From Luteimonas yindakuii (lineage in GTDB: Bacteria; Pseudomonadota; Gammaproteobacteria; Xanthomonadales; Xanthomonadaceae): a stretch of 64,000 nucleotides of DNA. The notes below the pieces were generated by a model. The model made no database searches and was not told the origin of the DNA. It saw only the letters and a program-made list of their open reading frames with translations. Position numbers and translations under genes: made by a program. The first letter of the stretch is position 1. Every line of letters starts with the position of its first letter. This document shows positions 28,432 to 36,621 of this stretch, piece after piece. The stretch spans positions 310,001 through 374,000 of the forward strand of contig NZ_CP039383.2 in the NCBI RefSeq assembly GCF_004803715.2. Reading direction: 5' to 3'.

Positions 28432-29188
28432 AGGTGTAGACCAGGTTGACCGTGGTCAGGCGGTCGGTGCGGCTGATGTCCGCATCGCTGGCCTCGGTGT
28501 TGTGCCGCGCCTGGAAGCCGGCCTTCAGCGCCAGCGAGGCGTTCATCGCCACCGACACCCCGAAGTCGTTCTGCGCATAGGTGTTGTCGTCGCCGGCCTC
28601 CACCAGCAGCGTGTTGACCAGGGTGGTGGTGTCGGTCAGGCGGGTGCTGAAGTCGAACAGCCCGCGCATCAACGGGCCGTTCTCGACCCCGCGCGAGCGG
28701 GTATCGGCGCGCCGGTAGCCGGGGCCGATCTCGGTCAGCAGCGTGGTGGTGTCGTTGCGGATGAAATGGTGGCCGTAGCCGAGCGAGGCCGTGCCCTGGT
28801 AGTCGTAGGACGAGAAGTCGTCGTTCTCGTAGCGCACCGAACCGACCAGATAGCGGCGTGCATCGAACTTGAGCGATGTCGACGCGCCGACATCGAAGCG
28901 GTTGGAGGTGATCTGCGACCGCGTTTCCGGCTCGCCGTCCTCCTCGAACACCGCCGTCACCTCGCTGCGCGTGCGCAGGCCGGATGCGCGCACCTGGTGC
29001 TTGCGGTGCTCGTTCTCGCGCTGGAACACGAAGCGCGTGTTGAGGCTCTCGGAATGGGTGTTGCCCCGCGCCATCGCCATGCCGAGTTCGCCGGTGCCGG
29101 TCCAGCCACTGTCCTCGACCACCGCCACGACGGTGTCGTGGGCGGGAAGCGGGGCGGCGGCGGTCAGCAGCGACAACAGGTACGGCAT
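28424..29188 (-). CDS. DUF481/YdiY-type outer membrane beta-barrel protein
   Basis: A 254-residue secreted protein with a short signal ([18 protein letters not shown]). It is followed by alternating-strand sequence typical of DUF481 ([48 protein letters not shown]), i.e. an outer-membrane barrel of unknown function. It ends VYTFR rather than in the usual terminal Phe. Its stop region overlaps hemC tail to tail. A second barrel-like gene of similar type lies 64 bases upstream on the same strand, so the pair is probably one transcript. Confidence 0.85.
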   Translation of the reverse strand: MPYLLSLLTAAAPLPAHDTVVAVVEDSGWTGTGELGMAMARGNTHSESLNTRFVFQRENEHRKHQVRASGLRTRSEVTAVFEEDGEPETRSQITSNRFDVGASTSLKFDARRYLVGSVRYENDDFSSYDYQGTASLGYGHHFIRNDTTTLLTEIGPGYRRADTRSRGVENGPLMRGLFDFSTRLTDTTTLVNTLLVEAGDDNTYAQNDFGVSVAMNASLALKAGFQARHNTEASDADISRTDRLTTVNLVYTFR

Positions 29189-29252
29189 GGCAGGAACAAC
29201 CTCGGGATCGGGAATGGGCGGTAGGGCGGCGCCGGCGCGGCGGTGACGCGGC

Positions 29253-29939
29253 TCAGAACGCGTAACGCAGGCGCACCGAGCCGGTCCTTTCGGTGCGCCC
29301 GGCACCACCGTTGGCGGCGGTGTCGTGCCACATCTCCAGGCTGGAGTGCAGCATCCAGTCGTCGGCGAGCCAGAGGTCGAGGCCGACCGTCTGCCGCACG
29401 TAGGTGTTCTCGCGGCCGGTCTCGAACAGCACGCGCTGGTTCCACAGCGCGCGGTCGCCGAAGCGCTGTTGCAGGCTGAAGCCGCCGCGCGCGACCAGCC
29501 CGGGCACGGCGGTGCCGTAATCGGTGTAGGGCTCGATGCGGTAGCCGGTGCCGAATTCCACCCGCAGGGTGGTGTCCTGCTCGCGCACGGCCTCCAGCCG
29601 GTAGGTGGTGTCGACGCGCCAGTTGCGTGCGTAGGCGATGACGCGGTCGCGGGCGACGGCGGGCGCGTACAGGCCGATCAGGCGACGGTTGCGCAGGCGC
29701 TGGGTGGCGGCCTGCTGGCGGCGCACGCGGCCCCGGGCACCCGGCGGGGGAGGCGGTGACAGCACCGGCGGCTGCGTGCCCTGCCATTCGGCATCCGGGC
29801 ACACCAGCTGGTAGCACAGCGAACGCACCGACACCTGCCCACCGACCAGCGCGATGGGCGCCGGTTGCAGCGGCGCTTCGGGAAGCGGCTGGGTGAATAC
29901 AGGTAGCCCGACCACGGCGAGCCACCAGCCGGGGATCAT
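29253..29939 (-). CDS. second outer membrane beta-barrel-like protein (DUF481-like)
   Basis: A 228-residue protein. A short hydrophobic N-terminus (WWLAVVGLPVF) and a proline-rich segment (VLSPPPPPGARG) precede a C-terminal region of amphipathic strands. These include TTYRLEAVREQDTTLRVEFG and TVGLDLWLADDWMLHSSLEM, ending LRYAF with a terminal Phe like many outer-membrane proteins. The C-terminal half resembles the downstream DUF481 gene, which suggests duplication and divergence. The function is unknown. Confidence 0.75.
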   Translation of the reverse strand: MIPGWWLAVVGLPVFTQPLPEAPLQPAPIALVGGQVSVRSLCYQLVCPDAEWQGTQPPVLSPPPPPGARGRVRRQQAATQRLRNRRLIGLYAPAVARDRVIAYARNWRVDTTYRLEAVREQDTTLRVEFGTGYRIEPYTDYGTAVPGLVARGGFSLQQRFGDRALWNQRVLFETGRENTYVRQTVGLDLWLADDWMLHSSLEMWHDTAANGGAGRTERTGSVRLRYAF

Positions 29940-29979
29940 GGGCAGTCCTCAGTGGAAGCGGTTACATGCGCTCACAGTA

Positions 29980-30792
29980 TCACCCGCGGCCGTATTCAGT
30001 GGCAAACCGCAAGCCGCCGTGTTCGAGCACAGCCGCCGCCAGCAGCGCCAGCGTGGCAAGAACCAGCCAGGTCGTCGCTGGCAGCAGCAAGGCGAGGGCC
30101 CAGCAGGCCAGCGGCGCGGCCAGCAGAGCGGCGTGGACGCGGCGTTCGCCACGGCGACCAGCCGGCACCGGGGCGCCGCGGTCCAGGTCACGCCAGCGCA
30201 GCAGCAGGCAGGCCGCCAGCAGCAGGCCGAGCACGGCCAGCGTCAGCAGCATGCCGGGTTCGCCGTGGCCGGCCGGCAGCAGCCATGCCATCAGGCAGAA
30301 CAGCAGCCCCAGCCCGAGGGTCAGCGCCAGCAGGAGCTGGGTCGGGACCCGCAGCGGATGCTCCGCGGGCGTGCCGGTGGCGTCGGGCGCAAGCGCGGCC
30401 GCGCTGATGGCGACCAGGGCCGCCGCGGCAAGCCCGAGCCCCAGCAGTCCCAGCACCATCGCGCGGTCCGGGCCCGGGGCCACCCAGCGCAGCACCGCGA
30501 ACAGCGCCAGCGCAAGGCCGAGCGCGGCCAGCGCGGCGAGGTCCGCGCGGGCGGCCCAGCCCTCGCGCCAGCGCGGCCACGCGGGGCGGCCGTCCGGGAG
30601 CAGTCGCGGGCCGATCAGCGCGGCCGCCAGCAGGGCGCTGCCCAGCAGCAGGGCCGCGACCTGCAGCGCATGGAGCGCAGGCATCAGGTCGGCGCGGGCG
30701 TGCAGCAGCACGATGGAGATGCCCAGCCAGGCGAGCAGGCCGGTGCCGGCCGCGGCCAGCGGAGGGAACAGCAGGGCGGGTGCTGGGCGCAT
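29980..30792 (-). CDS. polytopic membrane protein, DmsC-like
   Basis: A 270-residue protein with about eight hydrophobic segments. The N-terminus (MRPAPALLFPPLAAAGTG) and the WPRWREGWAARADL segment resemble DmsC, the quinol-oxidising membrane anchor of DMSO reductase-type molybdoenzymes. No DmsA/DmsB-like gene is in view, so a respiratory role is uncertain. The start is chosen at the ATG before the hydrophobic segment; the longer upstream frame is basic and unlike a protein. Confidence 0.6.
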   Translation of the reverse strand: MRPAPALLFPPLAAAGTGLLAWLGISIVLLHARADLMPALHALQVAALLLGSALLAAALIGPRLLPDGRPAWPRWREGWAARADLAALAALGLALALFAVLRWVAPGPDRAMVLGLLGLGLAAAALVAISAAALAPDATGTPAEHPLRVPTQLLLALTLGLGLLFCLMAWLLPAGHGEPGMLLTLAVLGLLLAACLLLRWRDLDRGAPVPAGRRGERRVHAALLAAPLACWALALLLPATTWLVLATLALLAAAVLEHGGLRFATEYGRG

Positions 30793-30978
30793 CGAAAAGC
30801 CTCCGGGCGGGCGTGCGGCAGGCCGGCGTGGCGCCGTGCCGATCCGCATCGTCGGGTTGGCCGCGTTCCCCGTATCGCCCCTGCCGCGCGGCCACGGCGA
30901 CGATACCCGGCCGCGGCGGGTTCGCCCAACGCCACCGGTCACAGTTGCCGCGCGCGGGTGGCCGGCGTCGGGCGGCGA

Positions 30979-32748
30979 TCAGGGGTGGAAGGGGAAGAAG
31001 CGCGGGATCAGCAGGATCGCCGAGATCCAGAAGATCACGTTGAGCGGCATGCCGACGCGGACGAAATCGCTGAAGCGGTAGCCGCCGGCGGTGTAGACCA
31101 TGGTGTTGGTCTGGTAGCTGATCGGCGTGGCGAAACTGGTCGACGCCGCGAACGCCACCGCGATCAGCAACGGCTTGGGATCGATGCCCATCGATTCCGC
31201 GGTCGCCAGCGCGATCGGCACCACCAGCACCGCCGAGGCGTTGTTGCTCATGACCTCGGTCAGCGCCGAGGTCATCAGGTAGATCGCCGCCAGGGTCGCC
31301 AGCGGACCATACGGGCCCAGCACGCGCAGGATGCCGTCGGCCGCCATCGCCGCGCCGCCGGTCTTCTGCAGCGCGATGCCGAGCGGAATGATCCCGGCCA
31401 GCAGCAGGATCACCCGCCAGTCGATCGCGTCATAGGCTTCGTCCGGATCGAGCAGGCGCAGCACCACCAGCGCCAGGCAGCCCAGCAGGGCCGAGGCCAC
31501 GATCGGCAGCCACCCCAGCGCGGCAACGCCGATGGCCGCGGCCATGATCGCCACCGAGGCCAGCGCGCGGGGCACGTCGACCTTGGGCTGCTCGCGCTCG
31601 TCGAGCACGATCAGGCCGCGGTCCACGCGCAGCGCCTCGACCGCATTGGCGGGTGCGTCGATCAGCAGCACGTCGCCGACCGCGAGCTCCACGCGATCGA
31701 GGGGCTGCCGGATCGTCAGCCGGCGCCGGTGGATGCCGTGCACGCGCGCGCGGTAGGTGTGGCCGAAGCGCATGCCGGCGAGGGTGTGGCCGACCAGGTG
31801 CGAGCCCGGTGCCACCATCGCCTCCATCAACATGCGGCCATCGCGGGCGCCGTCGTCGATGTCGCGGGTGTTGCGGTCGAACGCCAGCTTCATCGCCTTG
31901 CGCGCGGCCTGGATGTGCTTCCACTCGCCGCGCAGCAGGATCCGGTCGCCGGCCTCGATCACCCGTTGCGGATCGGTCACCACGGCGCCACCGCGCAGCA
32001 CCTCGACCAGGTCGACATCGTCGAAGCCCTCGGGCACCGCGAGGTTCGGGCGCTTGCCCACCACCGGTGCCTCCGCCGGCACCAGCAGCTCGGCCACGTA
32101 GCGGCCGATATGGTGTGCATCGTCGCTGTCGGGCGTGCCGCGGTCGGGCAGCAGCCACCAGCCCACAGTCAGCAGGTACACCGCGGCGATCGCCACGAAG
32201 ATGATTCCCAGCGGCGCGAACTCGAAGATCGTGAAGCCCACGCCTGCGCTCTCGCGTGCCATCGAATCGACCAGCAGGTTGGTCGAGGTGCCGATCAGCG
32301 TGCACACGCCGGCGGTCTGCGACATGTACGACAGCGGGATCAGGAATTTCGACGGCGCCCAGCGGTTGGCGGTGGTGGCGGCGATGATCAGCGGCAGGAA
32401 CACCGCCACCGTCGCCGTGTTGTTGATGAACGCCGCGACCGCGACCACCAGCCCCATCATCACCAGCAGGAACACCCAGCGGTAGCGGATGCGCGAGATC
32501 AGGTCGCCGACCGCCACCAGCGCGCCGTTGCGCTGCAGCGCGCCGCTGAGCACGAACATCGCCGCCACCATCACCGTGGCCTGGTTGCTGAAGCCCGACA
32601 GTGCCTCGGGCAGGGTGAGCACGCCGGCGACCAGCAACGCGGTCATCACCAGCAGCGCGACCACGTCCACGCGCAGCTTCTCGGTGATGAACAGCCAGAT
32701 CGCGGCGGCCATCACCGCCAGGGTGATCCAGAGTTCCGGGTTGGGCAT
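30979..32748 (-). CDS. SLC13-family anion/sodium symporter with two RCK_C domains
   Basis: A 589-residue inner-membrane transporter. N-terminal helices include the family motif FINNTATVAVFLPLI. Two TrkA-C (RCK_C) cytoplasmic domains lie in the middle at about 205-375 (GKRPNLAVPEG, VTDPQRVIEAGDRILLRGEW). A second set of helices has SNNASAVLVVPIALA and a C-terminal FATPISYQTNTMVY. This domain order is typical of divalent-anion symporters that may carry sulfate or dicarboxylates. The RCK_C domains suggest ligand gating. It is divergent from the FAD protein gene. Confidence 0.92.
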   Translation of the reverse strand: MPNPELWITLAVMAAAIWLFITEKLRVDVVALLVMTALLVAGVLTLPEALSGFSNQATVMVAAMFVLSGALQRNGALVAVGDLISRIRYRWVFLLVMMGLVVAVAAFINNTATVAVFLPLIIAATTANRWAPSKFLIPLSYMSQTAGVCTLIGTSTNLLVDSMARESAGVGFTIFEFAPLGIIFVAIAAVYLLTVGWWLLPDRGTPDSDDAHHIGRYVAELLVPAEAPVVGKRPNLAVPEGFDDVDLVEVLRGGAVVTDPQRVIEAGDRILLRGEWKHIQAARKAMKLAFDRNTRDIDDGARDGRMLMEAMVAPGSHLVGHTLAGMRFGHTYRARVHGIHRRRLTIRQPLDRVELAVGDVLLIDAPANAVEALRVDRGLIVLDEREQPKVDVPRALASVAIMAAAIGVAALGWLPIVASALLGCLALVVLRLLDPDEAYDAIDWRVILLLAGIIPLGIALQKTGGAAMAADGILRVLGPYGPLATLAAIYLMTSALTEVMSNNASAVLVVPIALATAESMGIDPKPLLIAVAFAASTSFATPISYQTNTMVYTAGGYRFSDFVRVGMPLNVIFWISAILLIPRFFPFHP

Positions 32749-32864
32749 CGTGTCCGCAGAGGGCAAGAGGAACGCAAAGCATGCCCGATGCCGCGTGCAG
32801 GCGGGTCGCCGCATGCGCCGTGGATGGGATACTGCGCGGCCCGCACCGCCGCGCAGGTCACGCC

Positions 32865-34253
32865 TTGTCCACTTCTTCCGTACCCCGGGTCGACGTCGCC
32901 ATCCTCGGCGGGGGCGCCAGTGGCGCGCTGGTTGCCGCGCACCTGCTCGATCGTGACGATGCGCCCTCGGTGGCACTGGTCGAACCGCGTGCGGCGCCGG
33001 CGCGTGGCGCGGCGTACTCCACCGGCCGCCCCGAGCACCTGCTCAATGTGCGCGCGGCCGGCATGAGCGCGTTCAACGCGGAACCGGGCGATTTCGTCGC
33101 CTGGCTGCAGCGGCAACCCATGCACTCCGGTACGGACCCTGCGACCCTCGCACCGCGCTTCATGCCGCGCCGCGAGTACGGCGCCTACCTCGCCGCGCTG
33201 CTGGAGACCGCGCCTGCCGCCGCACGCCTGCAGCGCGTCGCCACGGTGGCGGACAGGGTCGCGCCGCTCGACACGGGCTACCGCATCACCTTGGCCGATG
33301 GCGGGTGCATCGATGCGCGCGTCGTGGTGCTGGCGATCGGCAACCTCGCCGCGCCACTGCCGCTGGCCGGCGCCGATACGCTGGGCGCAGGGCCGGTCGT
33401 CGAGGCCTGGGATTACGAGGCGGTCACCGCCATCGATGGCGATGCCGACGTGTGCATCGTCGGCGCCGGGCTGAGCATGGTCGACGCGGTGATGACGCTG
33501 CATGCGAACGGCCACCGCGGGCGGATCATCGCGCTGTCGCGCAACGGCCTGTTGCCGTTGGCGCACACGGTGGCGACGCCGGCACCCGGTGACTGGACAG
33601 CCCTGCTGCCGCTGGGCGTGCGTGCGCGCCTGCGCGTGCTGCGCGGCTGGGTCGCAGCCGAGGTGGCTGCGGGGCGTCCCTGGCAGGGCGTGCTGGATGC
33701 GTTGCGTCCGCACGTGCAGGCGCTGTGGACGGCCTGGCCCGAGATCGAACAGCGACGCTTCCTGCGCCATGCGGTGCGCCAGTGGGATATCCACCGCCAT
33801 CGCATCGCGCCCGAGGTCGCTGCCGTCATCGAGGCGCTGGCGATGGAAGGGCGCTTCGTGCTGCACGCCGGCCGCGCCCATGCACTGGAGGTCGGCCCGC
33901 GCCTGCGCCTGCGCTATCGCCGTCGAAAGGACGCTGCCGAAGCGGTGATCGACGCCGACGTGCTGGTCAACGCCACCGGCATGGAGAAGCGCATCACCCG
34001 CGCCCGCAGCCCGCTGCTGCAGGGCCTGCTGGCCGACGGCCTGGCACGGCCCGGCCCGCACGGGATCGGCATCGACACCGCGGACGACGGCGCGCTGCGC
34101 GATCGCGATGGCCGCCCGGTGCCGGGCCTGTGGACCCTGGGTGCGCTGCGTGCCGGCAGCCTGTGGGAAAGCATCGCCATGCCGGAGTTGCGCGGTCAGG
34201 CGCTGCAGGTGGCGGATGCGGTGCGCGCGCGACTGGCGACGTCGTCGCCCTGA
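32865..34253 (+). CDS. FAD/NAD(P)-binding protein (NAD_binding_9 type)
   Basis: About 462 residues. The N-terminal dinucleotide-binding motif is VAILGGGASGALVAAHL, followed by a second Rossmann-like motif CIVGAGLSMVDAVMTLH near residue 200. A C-terminal ATGMEKRITRA segment and LWTLGALRAGSLWE complete the family picture. Proteins of this class are flavoproteins of unknown substrate. A TTG start at 32865 with AGGT upstream leaves room for a divergent promoter. An ATG at 32781 preceded by AGAGGA would leave only 32 bases to the opposite gene and encodes an atypical tail. Confidence 0.85.
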   Translation: MSTSSVPRVDVAILGGGASGALVAAHLLDRDDAPSVALVEPRAAPARGAAYSTGRPEHLLNVRAAGMSAFNAEPGDFVAWLQRQPMHSGTDPATLAPRFMPRREYGAYLAALLETAPAAARLQRVATVADRVAPLDTGYRITLADGGCIDARVVVLAIGNLAAPLPLAGADTLGAGPVVEAWDYEAVTAIDGDADVCIVGAGLSMVDAVMTLHANGHRGRIIALSRNGLLPLAHTVATPAPGDWTALLPLGVRARLRVLRGWVAAEVAAGRPWQGVLDALRPHVQALWTAWPEIEQRRFLRHAVRQWDIHRHRIAPEVAAVIEALAMEGRFVLHAGRAHALEVGPRLRLRYRRRKDAAEAVIDADVLVNATGMEKRITRARSPLLQGLLADGLARPGPHGIGIDTADDGALRDRDGRPVPGLWTLGALRAGSLWESIAMPELRGQALQVADAVRARLATSSP

Positions 34254-34254
34254 C

Positions 34255-34878
34255 TCAAAGGCAGAGCTTGCGCAGGCGCCGCAGCTCCTCGTCGAGCAGC
34301 TCGGAACTGCCGCCGCTGCCCAGCGCGCCGATGTTCCGGCGCACCCGCGGGCAGGGATCGGTGGTGTAGCCGGGGCCGCCGAACAGCTCGCCGATGCCTC
34401 GCGCGACGTCCGCGACGCTTACCGGGTCGCGCATCGCGAAACGCCCGTCGGGCGCGGCTTCGCGATGGCGCAGCGGATCGGGCACGAATTCCGCCCGCAA
34501 CGGCTGCCGCTGCGACCAGGCCTGCGCCTGGCGCATGAGGTCGTGGCCGCGCGCAGTTGCCGGCGCGTCCGCGGCATCGGCGGGTGCGGGGTCTGGCGCA
34601 GGCACGGGGTCTGGCGCAGGCACGGGGGACGTGGCGACGATGCTGATCACGGCGCGCGTCCGCGTGCGGGCCGGAGGTCGCGATGCGGTGGCCTCCGCTG
34701 CGACGTCATCGATGGACGGCGCGGCAGGCCCGATCCAGGTCACCTGCAATGCCTGCGCGGATGCGGCGCGCGGCGCCACCCGCTGCGCGAGCAGCCAGTG
34801 GATGACGACCAGATGCAGCGCCACGGCGATCAGCGCCGCGGCAACCCCGATGCCACGCGTTCCCTGCGTTTGCCGCAT
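34255..34878 (-). CDS. membrane-anchored hypothetical protein
   Basis: A 207-residue protein with one N-terminal membrane anchor (GVAAALIAVALHLVVIHWLL). A linker rich in Pro, Ala and Asp (PVPAPDPVPAPDPAPAD) precedes a C-terminal domain with YTTDPCPRVRRNIGAL and a terminal Cys (RKLCL). The layout resembles TonB- or energy-transducer-like anchors, but no TonB C-terminal motif is seen. The start is the ATG just before the hydrophobic segment. It is convergent with the FAD protein, leaving one base between the stop codons. The family is not recognised. Confidence 0.75.
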   Translation of the reverse strand: MRQTQGTRGIGVAAALIAVALHLVVIHWLLAQRVAPRAASAQALQVTWIGPAAPSIDDVAAEATASRPPARTRTRAVISIVATSPVPAPDPVPAPDPAPADAADAPATARGHDLMRQAQAWSQRQPLRAEFVPDPLRHREAAPDGRFAMRDPVSVADVARGIGELFGGPGYTTDPCPRVRRNIGALGSGGSSELLDEELRRLRKLCL

Positions 34879-34976
34879 GCCGGCTGTTTCCCTGCCCCGT
34901 GTGGGCGGCGACGCTAGCGGGTGGGCGGTTAAAGCTTCGTTGCACGGCGTCGACCCGGGCAACGCATAATCCGGCC

Positions 34977-35945
34977 ATGGACCGATACGAACGCATCCTC
35001 GCCCTGCATCGCACCCTGCGGAATTCCCGCTATCCGGTGACCGTCGCGCGACTGCAGGACGAACTGGGCTGTTCGCGCGCCACCGTCTATCGCGACCTCG
35101 CCTTCCTGCGCGATGCGCTGATGGCGCCGATCGTTGGTGACGGCGAGGCCGGTTTCCGCTACGACGCCGCCGAAGCCGACCGCTTCGAGCTGCCGGGGCT
35201 GTGGCTGAGCTCGGACGAGCTGCATGCGCTGCTCGCCGCGCAGCAGCTGCTGTCGCGCAGCGGCGGCGGGATGCTGTCCAACGCGCTGGCGCCGCTGCAG
35301 CAGCGCATCGAGAAGCTGCTCGACGAACATTCCTCGGGCCGCCAGTGGCCGGTCGACCGCGTGCGGGTGATCCCGCACCGTTCGCGGCGCATGGACGAGC
35401 AGGCGTTCCGCTTCGTCTGTTCGGCGGTGCTCGAGCGCAAGCAGCTGAGCTTCGAATACCGCGCGCGCTCGACCGACGAGAAGACCCGGCGCACGGTGTC
35501 GCCGCAGCGGATCACCCACTACCGCGGCAACTGGTACCTCGATGCCTGGGACCACGGGCGCGAGGCATTGCGCAGCTTCTCGGTCGACCGCGTCGGTGGC
35601 GCGCGCGTGCTCGACGCCGTCGCGCGCGACATCGACGAGGCCGAGCTGGACCGCCACCTGGCCGGCAGCTACGGCATCTTCTCCGGCGAGCCCAAGGGCT
35701 GGGCGACGATCCGATTCAACGCGCGTGCCGCGCGCTGGGTGGCCGACGAACACTGGCACTCGCAGCAGCAGGGCCGCGTGCTGCCCGATGGCGGCTACGA
35801 ACTGCGCGTGCCCTACAGCTCGCCGCGCGAACTGCTGATGGACGTGCTGCATTACGGCGCCGACGCCGAGATCGTCGAGCCGGCCTCGCTGCGCGAACAG
35901 GCGCGCTCGCTGCTGGCACTGGCACTGTCGAACTACGAGAACTGA
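34977..35945 (+). CDS. WYL-domain transcriptional regulator (YafY-like)
   Basis: A 322-residue regulator. The N-terminal HTH_11 winged helix is at 1-60 (VTVARLQDELGCSRATVYRDL). The WYL domain lies in the middle with YRGNWYLDAWDHGREALRSF, and the WCX C-terminal extension includes VPYSSPRELLMDVLHYG. WYL proteins sense nucleic-acid or nucleotide ligands and repress or activate nearby genes, sometimes DNA-damage or defence loci. It is divergent from the small membrane-anchored gene with about a 100-base gap containing TAAT-rich sequence. The target is not evident. Confidence 0.92.
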   Translation: MDRYERILALHRTLRNSRYPVTVARLQDELGCSRATVYRDLAFLRDALMAPIVGDGEAGFRYDAAEADRFELPGLWLSSDELHALLAAQQLLSRSGGGMLSNALAPLQQRIEKLLDEHSSGRQWPVDRVRVIPHRSRRMDEQAFRFVCSAVLERKQLSFEYRARSTDEKTRRTVSPQRITHYRGNWYLDAWDHGREALRSFSVDRVGGARVLDAVARDIDEAELDRHLAGSYGIFSGEPKGWATIRFNARAARWVADEHWHSQQQGRVLPDGGYELRVPYSSPRELLMDVLHYGADAEIVEPASLREQARSLLALALSNYEN

Positions 35946-35962
35946 CGACGCCCGGCGTCCGA

Positions 35963-36125
35963 CCCTCTCCCGCCTGCGGGGGAAGTGGCGCGCCGCGCCG
36001 GATGAGGGCTTCTGGCGGCCGAGCACGGGGTGCCGCCCACGTTCCCTGCGCCCGTGGCTGAACCCTTCTCCACCTGCGGGAATTGGCGCGCAGTGCCAGA
36101 CGAGGGCCTGCGCTGGCATGGCGCC
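35963..36125. repeat. two REP-like elements in tandem
   Basis: The first is CCCTCTCCCGC-CT-GCGGGGGAAG at 35963-35985 with tail GGATGAGGG. The second, more degenerate (CCCTTCTCCACCTGCGGG), starts near 36063. Both belong to the repeat family seen at 7763, 15548, 54360 and 57513. Confidence 0.65.
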
Positions 36126-36214
36126 CGCGCCTGCCTCCAGCAACCGCGCACCGTCGCAGCCGGTGCGACCACCCCGGCGGAGGATGACCCCATCGTCTTC
36201 CTCCGGAGTCCGCC

Positions 36215-36532
36215 ATGCACCCTGCACGCCACCGCCGTGACCCCGCGTCGTCGCCTCTGCTGTATGCCGCGCTGCTGGGCCTGATGTTCCTGGCCGCCGT
36301 CGCCGTGCTCTCGCTGCCGGCCGCACGTGGCAGCTCGCCGATCGGCCTGCTTCCCGTCTGGTTGCTGCTGCTGCCTGCCGCCTCGCTGGCGGCGCTGGCA
36401 GTGCGCGACCGCCTGTTCACATCGCCGGAAACCGCAGCCTCCGGGCCGGGGCGGCGGCGCGCGCTGCAGCAGGCGCAGCGGCGCCGGGCGACCCGCGCCA
36501 GCCGTGCGCGCCCGCGCGTGCAGGCGGCCTGA
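36215..36532 (+). CDS. small two-helix membrane protein
   Basis: A 105-residue protein. Two hydrophobic segments (about 15-38 and 43-63) are followed by a very basic tail (GRRRALQQAQRRRATRASRARPR). GGAG sits 6 bases before the ATG, which supports a real gene. I do not recognise the family. It stands alone between repeats and the peptidase gene. Confidence 0.65.
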   Translation: MHPARHRRDPASSPLLYAALLGLMFLAAVAVLSLPAARGSSPIGLLPVWLLLLPAASLAALAVRDRLFTSPETAASGPGRRRALQQAQRRRATRASRARPRVQAA

Positions 36533-36621
36533 GCGCGCCTGCGCCACGGGACTTCCGGCACCCCGGCGCCTGCGGCCGCTGTGATAGCGTCCCCGTTTTG
36601 ACCGCTTCCAGGGTTTTGCAC

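Noticed and set aside
29854..33066. Plus-strand open frame of about 1070 codons
   Set aside because: It is antisense to the DmsC-like and SLC13 genes; the Gln/Arg/His-rich translation is a shadow.
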